DNA of 64,000 nucleotides from Antiquaquibacter oligotrophicus. GTDB lineage: Bacteria; Actinomycetota; Actinomycetes; Actinomycetales; Microbacteriaceae. Below are positions 27,202 through 36,203 of the stretch, in pieces (position 1 is the first letter of the stretch; every line of letters starts with the position of its first letter). Below the pieces are notes generated by a model. It was not told where the DNA came from and ran no database searches. It saw nothing but the letters and a program-made list of their open reading frames with translations. A program made the translations under genes and the position numbers. The DNA is taken from assembly GCF_020535405.1 (NCBI RefSeq), contig NZ_CP085036.1:1054001-1118000 (forward strand). Direction: 5' to 3'.

Positions 27202-28428
27202 TCAGTCTTGGACCCGCGAGAAGACGCCAGAACGATTGGCGACGAACACACCGATCTGGGCTCCTGTCGGGTCGCCGTCCTCATTAAAATCGACCGTCCC
27301 AGAGATTCCCTCGTAGTCGATGGTCTCCCCTTGAAGAATCGCGGCGGCACACGGAGTGAATGAGGTGCAGACCGTTCCTTCCCCGTCGCCGCCCGAAACC
27401 TCGAGGAGGGCATCCGCGATCTTCTGGCCCTCCGTCGAGTCGGCGCGAAGCGCTGCGAGCGCAAGAAGGATGACGGCGTCGTAGGTCTCGGCAGACCAGC
27501 GGTACTGCGACAGAGAGCCGTCGATCTCACGAAGTCGGTCGGTGAAGTCGGTGAGCGCGGAATAGTCGGGACCCGCCCGCGTCGCGGTCGCGCCCTGGAG
27601 GGTGCCCTCGGGGAAGTCGGCTGAGTAGTCGCCGGGCGGCAGGCCGACGAAGTACAGCTGGTCCCCACGGAAGCCAGCGGCATCGAGCGCCGAGACGGCG
27701 TCCTTGCCGAACGGCGAAACGACGGCAACGGCATCCGGTGACGCCGCGGCGATCTCGGCCGCCGCTGCGTCGACGGAGCCGCCCTCGGCGATCGGCACAT
27801 CGGCGACGACCCGCATTCCGAGACGTTCGAGTCCGATGCGCACCGCGTTCGGGAGCTTGTCTCCGCAAGCACCACCCTGGGACAGGATCCCGACCGTTGT
27901 GGCTTTGCCCGCTGCGAGCCGCCCAGCGAAGACGTCGGCTTCGAGTGTGCACGGGGGCGCCGTACGCCAGTAGAAGCCCTGGTCGTCATAGTTCGTGAAG
28001 TCTGGTGAGGAGTTCGCGGGCGACACCAGCGGGATGCCCGCAGCAACGACCTTGTCGAGGATCTTGCGCGAGACCCCGTCTGACAGCGGCCCGACGAACG
28101 CGTCAACGGGTAGGGCCATGAGCTCGTCGGCCGATGCGACCCCCGTATCCGAGCTGCTGTCCGCCGCGTCCCGGAACTCTGCGGTGACGGTGATGGGCGT
28201 TCCGGCGGCGGCGATGTCTGCCACGGCGAGGCCTACGGCGGCACGCGTGGCGGGACCCCAGTCCGCGATGATGCCCGTTTCGGGCAGTAGGGCGCCGATG
28301 GTCAGGTCGAGGGGCGCGCGCGGTGTCGGCGTCGGGGTGGGAGCCGGTTCGGCCGGAGAACAGGCCGCGAGGCCGACCATGGAGCCGATAACGATGGCCA
28401 CGAGGGCGGCGCGGAATTGCCGTGTCAC
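27202..28428 (-). CDS. ABC substrate-binding lipoprotein (LivK-like), copy 2
   Basis: A 408-residue paralogue of the neighbouring binding protein, with the same ending pattern (ISGTVDFNEDGDPTGAQIGVF). Lipobox LAAC with Cys23, then a Pro/Thr-rich linker (PAPTPTPTP). The start is GTG at 28428, with GGGAGGG 5 bases before it. The two copies keep the CTSFTPC/CSTFAEC cysteine pair but differ widely in the ligand half. It is probably an alternative receptor for the same transporter. A 150-bp gap with operator-like repeats separates it from copy 1, so the two may be regulated separately. Confidence 0.9.
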   Translation of the reverse strand: MTRQFRAALVAIVIGSMVGLAACSPAEPAPTPTPTPRAPLDLTIGALLPETGIIADWGPATRAAVGLAVADIAAAGTPITVTAEFRDAADSSSDTGVASADELMALPVDAFVGPLSDGVSRKILDKVVAAGIPLVSPANSSPDFTNYDDQGFYWRTAPPCTLEADVFAGRLAAGKATTVGILSQGGACGDKLPNAVRIGLERLGMRVVADVPIAEGGSVDAAAAEIAAASPDAVAVVSPFGKDAVSALDAAGFRGDQLYFVGLPPGDYSADFPEGTLQGATATRAGPDYSALTDFTDRLREIDGSLSQYRWSAETYDAVILLALAALRADSTEGQKIADALLEVSGGDGEGTVCTSFTPCAAAILQGETIDYEGISGTVDFNEDGDPTGAQIGVFVANRSGVFSRVQD

Positions 28429-28506
28429 GACAGCCCTCCCTTGCGCTTCGTCAGTCGTGCGCACACCACCATAGTGAAACGCGCGCGCTCAGCGATTGAG
28501 GGAGAT

Positions 28507-29442
28507 TCAGGGCTCCGGCTCTACCGCGGGAAGGTCGGAGCGAGAGCGGTGGCGAATGACGTCGACCGTCAGGATGGCCAGGGCGAGCCAGACAATCCCG
28601 AAGCCGATCCACCGTTCGAGTGGCATCGCCTCCCCCAGGATCCACACGCCGATGATGAGCTGAAGGACGGGGGCGATGTACTGCACGAGTCCCAAATAGA
28701 CCAACGGCAGACGCCGGGCCGCCGCTGCGAACAAGAGGAGCGGGATCGCCGTGATCGCTCCGACGCTGAGCATCACGGCGGTGTGCAGGGGCGACTCGGT
28801 ACCGATCGTGAGGCCGACGGTAACCTGCACAAAAACGAGCGCGACAACGGCGAGAGGACTGAGAACGAGGGTCTCCATGGTCAGTCCGCCAATGGCATCC
28901 ACCTTCGGGCCCACCTGCTTCTTGACGAGCCCATACAGGCCGAAACTCGCCGCGAGGCTCAAGGCGATCCAGGGGAACGCCCCGTATCCGATGGCCAACA
29001 CGAGAACGGCGATCGCGCTGATACCGACGGCGAGCCATTGGAGGGGCCTGAGACGCTCACGAAGAACGAGGACACCCAGCAACACCGTCACGATCGGGTT
29101 GGTGAAGTAACCGAGGGATGCCTCGACGACGTGCCCGGTCAGTGTTGCCGCGATGAACACGGACCAGTTCACGAGGATGAACACCGCCGCAATAGCGAGC
29201 GTGAGCACAACGCGGCGGTCGCGTGCGAGCGCCGCGAAGCGCTGCCACCCACGGGTTACCGTCAGGAGCAGCGCGCAGAAGACGAGCGAGAAGACGATGC
29301 GCCACGCGACGATCTCGACCGGGCCCGACGGGATGAGGAGCACAAAGGCGAGCGGGAGAACGCCCCACAGAAGGTAGGCAGAGAGCGCGAACGCGAGTCC
29401 CGAGCCAGTGACGCGATCGGGAACGGGTGGGGCGGTTGACAC
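28507..29442 (-). CDS. rarD: RarD family EamA transporter
   Basis: A 311-residue membrane protein of the drug/metabolite transporter superfamily, RarD subgroup, with about ten helices in two EamA repeats. Typical sequence: AYLLWGVLPLAFVLL near residue 20 and the second-repeat LGLVQYIAPVLQLIIGVW. RarD was first named for chloramphenicol tolerance, but the physiological substrate is unknown; metabolite efflux is likely. It lies downstream of groES, separated by a terminator. Confidence 0.88.
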   Translation of the reverse strand: MSTAPPVPDRVTGSGLAFALSAYLLWGVLPLAFVLLIPSGPVEIVAWRIVFSLVFCALLLTVTRGWQRFAALARDRRVVLTLAIAAVFILVNWSVFIAATLTGHVVEASLGYFTNPIVTVLLGVLVLRERLRPLQWLAVGISAIAVLVLAIGYGAFPWIALSLAASFGLYGLVKKQVGPKVDAIGGLTMETLVLSPLAVVALVFVQVTVGLTIGTESPLHTAVMLSVGAITAIPLLLFAAAARRLPLVYLGLVQYIAPVLQLIIGVWILGEAMPLERWIGFGIVWLALAILTVDVIRHRSRSDLPAVEPEP

Positions 29443-29472
29443 CTCAACAGCCTAGGCGCGCCAGAGAACGCA

Positions 29473-29502
29473 CCAGGGCCCGGGATCGCTCCCGGGCCCT
29501 GG
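29473..29502 (-). terminator. Terminator after groES
   Basis: A perfect 13-bp stem (CCAGGGCCCGGGA and complement) with a TCGC loop, located between the groES stop and the rarD start on the minus strand. Confidence 0.8.
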
Positions 29503-29539
29503 CTGGCAGGAATCTGCCGAAACTGTGCTGAATACGCGA

Positions 29540-29836
29540 CTAGCGGACGACAACCGCGAGAACGTCGCGCGCCGACAGAACGAGGTACTCCTCGCCGCCG
29601 TACTTGACCTCGGTGCCACCGTACTTGGAGTAGATGACCTTGTCGCCAACGGCGATGTCGAGCGGAACGCGGTTTCCGTTGTCGTCGATACGGCCGGGGC
29701 CAACGGCCACGACCTCGCCCTCCTGGGGCTTCTCCTTGGCAGTGTCAGGGATGACCAGACCCGATGCCGTGGTCTGCTCTGCGTCGACCTGCTGGATGAC
29801 GATGCGATCTTCGAGCGGCTTGATGGACACCGACAC
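29540..29836 (-). CDS. groES: Co-chaperonin GroES
   Basis: A 98-residue Cpn10 that caps GroEL. Complete family sequence: [12 protein letters not shown] at the start, the mobile loop around [21 protein letters not shown] and [15 protein letters not shown]. The GTG at 29836 is favoured because AGAGG lies 6 bases before it; a second GTG two codons on is possible. Two CIRCE operators flank the promoter, so HrcA repression is expected. No groEL follows; it must be elsewhere in the genome, as in many actinobacteria. Confidence 0.96.
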   Translation of the reverse strand: MSVSIKPLEDRIVIQQVDAEQTTASGLVIPDTAKEKPQEGEVVAVGPGRIDDNGNRVPLDIAVGDKVIYSKYGGTEVKYGGEEYLVLSARDVLAVVVR

Positions 29837-29862
29837 GGCGTACCTCTTTCTAGAAACTCTGG

Positions 29863-29889
29863 TTGGCACACTCCCTGTGAGAGTGCCAG
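29863..29889. promoter_or_regulatory. CIRCE-like element, proximal copy
   Basis: TTGGCACAC-N9-GAGTGCCAG matches the HrcA operator pattern (TTAGCACTC-N9-GAGTGCTAA) with minor mismatches. It lies 27-53 bases before the groES start, downstream of the predicted transcription start. Confidence 0.8.
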
Positions 29890-29893
29890 AACC

Positions 29894-29922
29894 ACTATAG
29901 AGGGTTGTTGGCACTCGCTCAA
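29894..29922 (-). promoter_or_regulatory. groES: groES promoter
   Basis: On the minus strand, TTGAGC (29922-29917) and TATAGT (29899-29894) are separated by 17 bases. The -35 box lies inside the spacer of the distal CIRCE, so bound HrcA would block RNA polymerase. Confidence 0.65.
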
Positions 29923-29934
29923 CGTGAGTGCCAA
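29908..29934. promoter_or_regulatory. CIRCE element, distal copy
   Basis: TTGGCACTC-N9-GAGTGCCAA is a perfect 9-9-9 inverted repeat, the HrcA heat-shock operator. It is 35 bp before the divergent methyltransferase start, so it could affect that gene too. Confidence 0.9.
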
Positions 29935-29968
29935 CGTTCGTTTCAGCCCGGCGCGGTAGCGTCGGAGC

Positions 29969-31147
29969 ATGGATGCCACGGAGCTGCGCGAACTTCTCTC
30001 GCTCGAGGGGCTACGGCTCCTCGATTCGCTCCCCCAGTGGGACAGCGCGGCGGACGTCGTGCGCACGGTGTCCGCGCTGCGACGCGAGGGGCATCCACCC
30101 GCCCGAGTCGCAGCGGCGCTCGCGCAATCGCGTCTACGATCCCGCGCCGAGACAAAATTCGGCCCGTTTGCCGAGCGCATGCTCTTCACCGAGGCTGGCC
30201 TCGAGCAGGCCACCCGACTCTCCGTCGCCGCGCAGCACGCTGGGCGATTCCAGCGTGCCGGTATCGGATGGGTCGCCGATCTCGGCTGCGGGATCGGCGC
30301 GGACGCCATGGCGCTCGCCTCCCTCGACATCGAAGTGACCGCCGTGGAACGCGACGAAGTCACCGCCGCCGTTGCCGCCTACAACCTCGCGCCGTGGTCG
30401 AACGCGCGCGTCGAACACGGCACGGCAGAGGAGGCAGACCTCGCGGGGATCGGCGGTGTCTACCTCGACCCCGCACGCAGGGACGGAGTGAAGCGGCTCG
30501 CCAACCCCGCTGATTGGTCACCGTCCCTCGACTTCGCCTTCGACCTCGCCACGAGACTGCCCACCGGAGTCAAACTCGGACCGGGTATCGACCGCGACCT
30601 CATCCCCGACGACGCCGAGGCGCAGTGGGTCTCCGTCGACCGGGATGTGGTCGAGCTCGGCCTGTGGTTCGGTGCTGTCGCCCGCGCGGGCATCCGGCGT
30701 TCCGCGCTCGTCATCGGCTCGCACGGCGTAGCGGAGCTCTCCGCGGAGCGCGACAGCGAGGATGAACCCGTGGGAACACTCGGCGAGTACGTCTATGAGC
30801 CGGATGGCGCCGTCATCCGGGCTCGCCTCATCGGGGATCTCGCGCGCTCGCTGGGCGGCCGGATGCTCTCCCCTACGATCGCGTATCTGACCGCCGACAC
30901 CGCCGTGCAGACACCCTTCGCCTCCGCGTTCCGGGTCGTCGAGGAGTTTCCTCTCGACAAGCGGACACTCAAGAAGGAGCTTGCCGCGCGGGAGATCGGC
31001 ACCCTCGAGATCAAAAAACGGGGTGTCGACATTGACCCCGCGACATTCCGTTCGTCACTCGGGCTCGCCGGCTCCGAGTCGGCGACGCTCATCCTCACGA
31101 GGGTGGGCGAGCGTCGCCGAGCGCTCCTCGCGGAGCGCGTGGGCTAG
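29969..31147 (+). CDS. THUMP-like SAM-dependent methyltransferase
   Basis: A 392-residue class-I methyltransferase. Residues 1-90 form a helical N-terminal region. The SAM site follows ([15 protein letters not shown] at about 102-116, then VERD), with the catalytic-type motif YLDPARR near residue 165. The last 75 residues match the THUMP-like C-terminal domain ([27 protein letters not shown]). The combination suggests RNA modification, but the target is unknown. It is divergent from groES and its stop overlaps the convergent DUF4190 gene by 4 bases. Confidence 0.87.
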   Translation: MDATELRELLSLEGLRLLDSLPQWDSAADVVRTVSALRREGHPPARVAAALAQSRLRSRAETKFGPFAERMLFTEAGLEQATRLSVAAQHAGRFQRAGIGWVADLGCGIGADAMALASLDIEVTAVERDEVTAAVAAYNLAPWSNARVEHGTAEEADLAGIGGVYLDPARRDGVKRLANPADWSPSLDFAFDLATRLPTGVKLGPGIDRDLIPDDAEAQWVSVDRDVVELGLWFGAVARAGIRRSALVIGSHGVAELSAERDSEDEPVGTLGEYVYEPDGAVIRARLIGDLARSLGGRMLSPTIAYLTADTAVQTPFASAFRVVEEFPLDKRTLKKELAAREIGTLEIKKRGVDIDPATFRSSLGLAGSESATLILTRVGERRRALLAERVG

Positions 31148-31689
31148 TAGCCCATGTAGCCGGAGCTCGAGAAGCCGAGCACGAGGAAGAACACGAAGAA
31201 CAGGATCACGAAGAGCCCGAGCACAACGCCGATGTAGCCGGTGATGAGGCCCGTCAGCCAGAAGGCCTTCGCGTACGGTTGGCGACGCTGAGCCAGGTGA
31301 CCGGTGATCACCGCGGCGATGGCGGGAAGAAGGCCGATCCAGAGGAAGCTCAAGAGGATGCTCGCGATGCCGAGGATCATCGACGTGATCGACAGACCCT
31401 GAGCCGGCCCGGGGGCGGCGGGAGCATAGGCCTGGGCGTACGGCTGCTGGTACTGGGGCTGCCCGTAAGGCTGCGCCGGTGGCTGCGTGCCGTAGGCCGG
31501 TTGGGGCGTCGGCGCCGCGGGCGGCGGGGTCGGTGCCGCGGGCGGCGGAGTGGCTGCAGCGGGCTGCTCGGGCGCGGGCGTCGCGGGTGCTGCAGCGGGA
31601 GCCGCGGGAGTGGGCTCTACGGGTGGCACCGCCGCGGCATCCGCCGGAGGAGTGGGGATCGGGGGGACGGTCTCGTCTGAATCTGCCAT
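31144..31689 (-). CDS. DUF4190 membrane protein with Pro/Ala-rich N-terminus
   Basis: 181 residues. Residues 1-95 are low-complexity Ala/Pro then Gln/Tyr/Pro repeats (PPAAPTPPPAAPTP, then QPYGQPQYQQPYAQAYAP), probably disordered. Two hydrophobic helices (about 98-122 and 138-170) flank the DUF4190 loop GHLAQRRQPYAKAFWL. The function is unknown. It is the last of three consecutive DUF4190 paralogues and overlaps the convergent methyltransferase stop. Confidence 0.8.
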   Translation of the reverse strand: MADSDETVPPIPTPPADAAAVPPVEPTPAAPAAAPATPAPEQPAAATPPPAAPTPPPAAPTPQPAYGTQPPAQPYGQPQYQQPYAQAYAPAAPGPAQGLSITSMILGIASILLSFLWIGLLPAIAAVITGHLAQRRQPYAKAFWLTGLITGYIGVVLGLFVILFFVFFLVLGFSSSGYMGY

Positions 31690-31748
31690 GACCCGACTCT
31701 ATCGCGGGGCACCGGCGAGAGGCATGGCCGTGGCGCCGGAACGTGGGC

Positions 31749-32066
31749 CTAGTTGTAGGTGGCGGCGATTCCCACAAAGAGGAGGATGAAGGCCACATAA
31801 ACGAGCGAGAGAACGATCACGACGAGAGAGAAGCCGATTCCGACATAGCCCGCGATGATTCCCGTCAGCCAAAACGCCTTGGCCTGCGGCTCCCGCTTCT
31901 GAGCGAGGTGCCCGAGCACCACGGCGGCGATCGACACGAAGATGCCGAGGAAGAAGCCGGAGAGCCCGAGCGCCATCGACACGATCGACAGCGTCTGCGA
32001 CGGCTGGGACGAGACCGAAGCGTACGGGTCAGCCGATTCCGTGGTCTGCGTTGGGGTGTCGGTCAT
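31749..32066 (-). CDS. DUF4190 membrane protein
   Basis: A 105-residue protein with a short Thr/Ser/Gln-rich N-terminus and two helices around GHLAQKREPQAKAFWLTG, nearly the same loop as its downstream neighbour, so the two are recent duplicates. I use the ATG at 32066 (MTDTPTQ), which sits at the start of protein-like sequence; the longer frame begins with a non-conserved segment that overlaps the terminator at 32091-32131. The function is unknown. Confidence 0.78.
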   Translation of the reverse strand: MTDTPTQTTESADPYASVSSQPSQTLSIVSMALGLSGFFLGIFVSIAAVVLGHLAQKREPQAKAFWLTGIIAGYVGIGFSLVVIVLSLVYVAFILLFVGIAATYN

Positions 32067-32090
32067 GTGAACGACCCTACCGCCGGGAAT

Positions 32091-32131
32091 ACACAAACGG
32101 GGCCGCACCCAAAGGCGCGACCCCGTTGTGT
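32091..32131 (-). terminator. Terminator between DUF4190 genes
   Basis: An imperfect long hairpin: outer ACACAA/TTGTGT and CGGGG/CCCCG pairs with an inner GC-rich part and a loop near CAAA. It lies 11 bases after the stop of the 32142-32432 gene. Confidence 0.7.
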
Positions 32132-32141
32132 GAACGGAGAT

Positions 32142-32432
32142 CTAGTAGGACGAGTAGCCAACGGCTCCTGCGAATGCGAAAAGCGAGAACCACACGATCC
32201 AGAAGATGATCCAACCAACGGCACCGAGGTAGCCGAGGATCAGTCCGATGATGGCAAGCACGTTGCCCTGCTCGCCTGTCTTCTTAATCTGACTGAGCGA
32301 AATGTGGCCGGTGATGATACCGACGAGGCTGAGCCCCAGGATCGACGTGACAAGCGAAACGATCGAGAGAACGTTCCACTTGGCCGCCGGCGCGACAGGC
32401 GCGGCGGCCGGGGTGGGCACGGATTCAGACAT
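32142..32432 (-). CDS. DUF4190 membrane protein
   Basis: A 96-residue protein: an Ala/Pro-rich N-terminus of 16 residues, then two helices flanking GHISLSQIKKTGEQG, closer to the zinc-ribbon DUF4190 protein at 6.9 kb than to its two neighbours. The function is unknown. It has its own promoter (TTGACA, 17 bases, CACTAT) and terminator, so it is a single transcription unit. Confidence 0.8.
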   Translation of the reverse strand: MSESVPTPAAAPVAPAAKWNVLSIVSLVTSILGLSLVGIITGHISLSQIKKTGEQGNVLAIIGLILGYLGAVGWIIFWIVWFSLFAFAGAVGYSSY

Positions 32433-32473
32433 GGCAACTCCTTTGACGACGAAGACGTGAGAACGGCGGTGCC

Positions 32474-32502
32474 ATAGTGGCAGCGCGCTCGGGCGCTGTC
32501 AA
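32474..32502 (-). promoter_or_regulatory. Promoter of the DUF4190 gene
   Basis: On the minus strand, a perfect -35 TTGACA (32502-32497) and a weaker -10 CACTAT (32479-32474) are 17 bases apart, about 40 bp before the start codon. Confidence 0.5.
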
Positions 32503-32518
32503 CACGCCGTGCCGGAGG

Positions 32519-33565
32519 TTACGGCGCCTGGACGACGGTGACCGGGAGGGTTGAGTCCGCGCCGAACTCGAGCCCGGACGGCGCCCGGCCGGCAGCCACG
32601 AGTTGGGAGCCAATCGCCGCGATCATCGCACCGTTGTCGGTGCACAAGCTCAACGGGGGGATCCTCAACTCCACGCCGGCGGCGGCACAGCGTTCCTCAG
32701 CGACCGCACGCAGTCGGGCGTTCGCGACAACGCCGCCCCCGAGCAACAGCCTCGGCACCCCGAGGTCAGCACACGCGGCCAGTGCTTTCGCGATGAGTAC
32801 ATCAACGACCGCCTCGCGGAAGCTCGCGGCCACATCCGCCACCGGAACCGGAGCCCCGGCATCCTGCTCACGCTCGACCCAGCGTGCGACCGCGGTCTTG
32901 AGTCCGGAGAACGAGAAGTCGTAGCGGTGCTGGGCCATGTCCTTGGGGAGACTGAGCCCCCGCGGGAAGCGGATCGCGGTCGGATCGCCGCCCACGGCCG
33001 CACGGTCGATTTCCGGACCACCCGGATAGGGCAGCGAGAGCAAGCGCGCGACCTTGTCAAAAGCCTCACCGGCAGCGTCGTCGATGGTCTCACCGAGGAG
33101 CTCGACGTCCGAGATGAGATCGCGAACGAGGAGCAGGGACGTGTGCCCGCCCGAAACGAGGAGCGCAACGGTCGGGTACTCGATGTCGTCGCCGGTGAGC
33201 AAATCCGCCCCGACGTGCCCGACGAGATGATTGACGGCGTACAGGGGTTTGTCGAGCGAGAGGGCAAGCGCCTTGGCGGCTCCGACACCCACCATGAGAG
33301 CACCCGCGAGGCCCGGACCACTCGTGACCGCGATGGCGTCGAGGTCCTGGAGGCTCACACCAGCGTCATCCAACGCGCGCTGAAGGGTCGGCGCGAGCGC
33401 CTCGAGGTGAGCGCGGGCGGCAACCTCGGGAACAACACCTCCGTACCGCGCGTGCTCCTCCATGGAGGATGCGATCACGTTTGCGAGAAGCTCCGTTCCC
33501 CGGACGATGCCGACACCCGTCTCGTCGCAACTCGTCTCGATACCGAGCACCAGGGGCCCACTCAT
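32519..33565 (-). CDS. tsaD: tRNA t6A37 threonylcarbamoyltransferase TsaD
   Basis: Transfers threonylcarbamoyl from TC-AMP to A37 of ANN-decoding tRNAs, with TsaB and TsaE. It has 348 residues and an ASKHA fold: IETSCDETG near the start, the metal-binding pair in [13 protein letters not shown] and the [12 protein letters not shown] phosphate loop. The ATG overlaps the rimI stop (ATGA). Last gene of the glmS-to-tsaD operon. Confidence 0.96.
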   Translation of the reverse strand: MSGPLVLGIETSCDETGVGIVRGTELLANVIASSMEEHARYGGVVPEVAARAHLEALAPTLQRALDDAGVSLQDLDAIAVTSGPGLAGALMVGVGAAKALALSLDKPLYAVNHLVGHVGADLLTGDDIEYPTVALLVSGGHTSLLLVRDLISDVELLGETIDDAAGEAFDKVARLLSLPYPGGPEIDRAAVGGDPTAIRFPRGLSLPKDMAQHRYDFSFSGLKTAVARWVEREQDAGAPVPVADVAASFREAVVDVLIAKALAACADLGVPRLLLGGGVVANARLRAVAEERCAAAGVELRIPPLSLCTDNGAMIAAIGSQLVAAGRAPSGLEFGADSTLPVTVVQAP

Positions 33566-34047
33566 GCCATCGCCACTTTCGGTTCGGGGATCGTCAAGCG
33601 CATGATGATCGCGTCAACACCGTCCGGTTGGTAGTAGCGGGGGCGGACGGCGATCGCCTCGAAGCCGAGCGAATCGTAGAGCGCCTGCGCACCCGGGTTG
33701 TCGGCACGGACCTCGAGGAAGAGCTCGCGAGCGCCGCGCCGACGCGCCTCGTCGATGAGAGCGCCCATGAGCACACGCCCTAGGCCCTGCCGTCGAGCCG
33801 ACGGCACGATCGCGATGGTCTGGATGTCCGCCTGCGGCTCCCCACGGGGCGCTCGGAGCCCGGCATACGCGTCGACCTGCTCCGGTACACCTACCGGGAA
33901 CGCAACGAGGTAGTAGCCGAACCGATCGACGAGTTCGGCCGCCATATTCTCACGCGACCACGCGTCGGTGCCGAAGACGTCCTCCTCAATCGCCATGATG
34001 GGATCGAGATCCTCGGGAGCCGCGCGGCGAAGCTGCCAGGTCGTCAT
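33562..34047 (-). CDS. rimI: Ribosomal-protein alanine N-acetyltransferase-like (RimI)
   Basis: A 161-residue GNAT-family N-acetyltransferase. It has the acetyl-CoA loop [10 protein letters not shown], followed by [21 protein letters not shown], typical of RimI. It is embedded between tsaB and tsaD with 4-base overlaps on both sides, the usual actinobacterial arrangement. The substrate protein may be S18, but other N-termini are possible. Confidence 0.92.
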   Translation of the reverse strand: MTTWQLRRAAPEDLDPIMAIEEDVFGTDAWSRENMAAELVDRFGYYLVAFPVGVPEQVDAYAGLRAPRGEPQADIQTIAIVPSARRQGLGRVLMGALIDEARRRGARELFLEVRADNPGAQALYDSLGFEAIAVRPRYYQPDGVDAIIMRLTIPEPKVAMA

Positions 34048-34652
34048 CCGGTCACTCGCTTCGGACCGGCGGAGATCGTGACGTCCGGAGAGCGCAAGTA
34101 CAGCGGTTCGTCCGCCGGGAACGGGCGACCGACGGCGTACCAGGTCTCCGCGAGGTGGCCGAGGGATGCGGCGTCGATCGAGGTCGCATGAATGAGGTGG
34201 TGGCCGGCGGGTGCTACGAACCCTTCAGCCTTGGCGAGCGCGGGCCCCTCGACGCGCAGCGGGAGCCCAGCGTCGTCGGAGCCGGAGTACACGGAATAAA
34301 AGAGTTCGCGCCTGCGGGCATCCGTCGTCACCACGATCGGTTCATCCTCGCCGAACGCGACGGCGTCGTGGCTGGCGAGCGGCACGACGGGCACTCCGGT
34401 ACCGAAGGCGAAGGCACGCGCGGCAGCGATGCCCACACGAAGCCCCGTGAACGGCCCCGGCCCCATGCCGGCGACGACACCAGACAACTCGGTTACCGCG
34501 ATTCCGGAATCGCGGAGGCATTCGTCGATGAGCACACCGATGAGCTCGGCATGGCCGCGTGTATCAGGGCTCGACGCGACGGCGAGTGTGCCCAGATCGC
34601 GATCGACGATGGCGACGGATGTTCCCACCGACGTATCAATGGCCAGCAGCAC
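34044..34652 (-). CDS. tsaB: tRNA t6A biosynthesis partner TsaB
   Basis: A 202-residue TsaD paralogue without its own catalytic site that forms the TsaB-TsaD scaffold. It starts LLAIDTSVGTSVAI and contains GMGPGPFTGLRVGIAAARAFA, the family signature. The GTG start overlaps the tsaE end by 17 bp. Slightly short compared with the usual 210-230 residues, but intact. Confidence 0.93.
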   Translation of the reverse strand: MLLAIDTSVGTSVAIVDRDLGTLAVASSPDTRGHAELIGVLIDECLRDSGIAVTELSGVVAGMGPGPFTGLRVGIAAARAFAFGTGVPVVPLASHDAVAFGEDEPIVVTTDARRRELFYSVYSGSDDAGLPLRVEGPALAKAEGFVAPAGHHLIHATSIDAASLGHLAETWYAVGRPFPADEPLYLRSPDVTISAGPKRVTG

Positions 34653-35115
34653 GCCAGCTCACCCCCTCCCACCGGGCCCCGACGCCCGTGATCGTGACGG
34701 TTCGAGGCTCAACTTCGGCCGACTCGTCGCCGCCGTGCGGCCGCTCGATGTCGATGCGCAGCCACGAGTCGGTGATGCCGTCGAGCAGGCCGTCGCCCCA
34801 TTCGACGACCACGATCGAACCCGCGAAATCCAGGTCGAGGTCGTCGAGTTCGACGGGACTGCGAAGACGGTACGCGTCGACGTGCACGAGGGGTGCGCCG
34901 TGCTCCCGTGGGTGTGTTCTCGCGAGCACAAACGTCGGGCTCGTGACAGGCCCGCGAACGCCGAGCGCCTCACCGATGCCACGCGTGAGCGTCGTCTTGC
35001 CCGCGCCGAGTTCGCCATTGAGCATGACAAGATCCCCGGCACGCACCTCTGCCGCGATACGAGCGCCCAACTGCGACATCTCCTCGGGGCTGCGGATGCT
35101 CAGCACCTCGCTCAT
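34636..35115 (-). CDS. tsaE: tRNA t6A biosynthesis ATPase TsaE
   Basis: A 159-residue P-loop ATPase (NGELGAGKTTLTRGIGEALG near 33-52) with FVLARTHP and HVDAYRL switch motifs. It is needed for turnover of the TsaBD complex. The ATG overlaps the alr stop by 4 bases. Its position after alr is conserved in actinobacteria. Confidence 0.95.
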   Translation of the reverse strand: MSEVLSIRSPEEMSQLGARIAAEVRAGDLVMLNGELGAGKTTLTRGIGEALGVRGPVTSPTFVLARTHPREHGAPLVHVDAYRLRSPVELDDLDLDFAGSIVVVEWGDGLLDGITDSWLRIDIERPHGGDESAEVEPRTVTITGVGARWEGVSWRAAGH

Positions 35116-36203
35116 ACGTACTCCCGGGTCACCCGGCTGCCGATACGCGTCACGATCTCGTAGTTGATGGTGCCCGCGGCCGCCGCCCAGTCGTCGGCGG
35201 ACGGAACACCGGTTGACGGGTCCCCGAACAGCACAACACGATCGCCCACCGCGATGGGCGCATCCCCCACGTCAACGATGAACTGGTCCATGGCGATACT
35301 CCCGGCGACACGGAAGGCATCACCGCCGACGGCCACCGGTGCTCGGCCCGATGCCGCACGCGGCACACCGTCGGCATAGCCGAGAGGCACAAGAGCCAGG
35401 GTCGTCTCCTCGGTCGTGCGATAGCGGTAGCCGTACGAAACCCCGTGACCGGCTGGCACGCGCTTGAGGGAGACCACCGTCGTCTCGAGGGTCATCGCGG
35501 GGGTGAGGCCGAGGTCGAGTGACGACACATCGTCGAAGGGCGAGAGCCCGTAGCATCCGATGCCGAGACGGACGAGAGAGAAACGAGCGTCGGGTAGACG
35601 GAGTGTTGCGGCGGTCGCCGCGAGGTGCACAAACTCGGGCTGGAGGCCTGCCGACCGAGCGGCATCGAGGGCCTCGTCGAAGCGCGCGAGTTGCTCGCGG
35701 TCCTCGACCTCGCCCGTGTTGGAAAGGTGACTCCACACTCCGACCACACGGAGCAGGCCCGCGCGCTCGTGGGCGGCCGCCGCCTCGACGAGAGCCGGCC
35801 ACTCGGTCGCGGTTGCGCCACCGCGGCCGAGTCCCGTGTCCGCCTTGAGGTGCAGGACAGCACCCGGAGCGGTTGTCGCCACCGCCTCGAGTTGCTGGAG
35901 GGAACCCACGCCGAGCTCGATGCCCGCCGCCACTGCCGTGGGGAACGCGGCATCCGTCTCGTGCAGCCAGGCCAGGATCGGAGCCCGGATGCCCGCCTCT
36001 CTGAGCTCCAACGCTTCGTCGATCGTCGCCACACCGAGGCGCTCCGCGCCACCCTCCAGTACCGCGCGGGCGGAGGGGACCGCGCCATGACCGTAGCCGT
36101 CGGCCTTCACGACCGCCATCGCGGCAACACCACCGGCGGCACGGCGCAGTGTCTCAACGTTGCGCGAGATCGCGCCGAGGTCGATGGTTGCGAGCCTGCT
36201 CAC
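35112..36203 (-). CDS. alr: Alanine racemase
   Basis: PLP enzyme making D-alanine for peptidoglycan. It has 363 residues. The PLP lysine is Lys33 in VVKADGYGHG; the catalytic Tyr region is GHGVSYGYRYRT, and the C-terminal beta domain includes IAMDQFIVDVG. The GTG start overlaps the acpS stop by 4 bases. Confidence 0.96.
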   Translation of the reverse strand: MSRLATIDLGAISRNVETLRRAAGGVAAMAVVKADGYGHGAVPSARAVLEGGAERLGVATIDEALELREAGIRAPILAWLHETDAAFPTAVAAGIELGVGSLQQLEAVATTAPGAVLHLKADTGLGRGGATATEWPALVEAAAAHERAGLLRVVGVWSHLSNTGEVEDREQLARFDEALDAARSAGLQPEFVHLAATAATLRLPDARFSLVRLGIGCYGLSPFDDVSSLDLGLTPAMTLETTVVSLKRVPAGHGVSYGYRYRTTEETTLALVPLGYADGVPRAASGRAPVAVGGDAFRVAGSIAMDQFIVDVGDAPIAVGDRVVLFGDPSTGVPSADDWAAAAGTINYEIVTRIGSRVTREYV

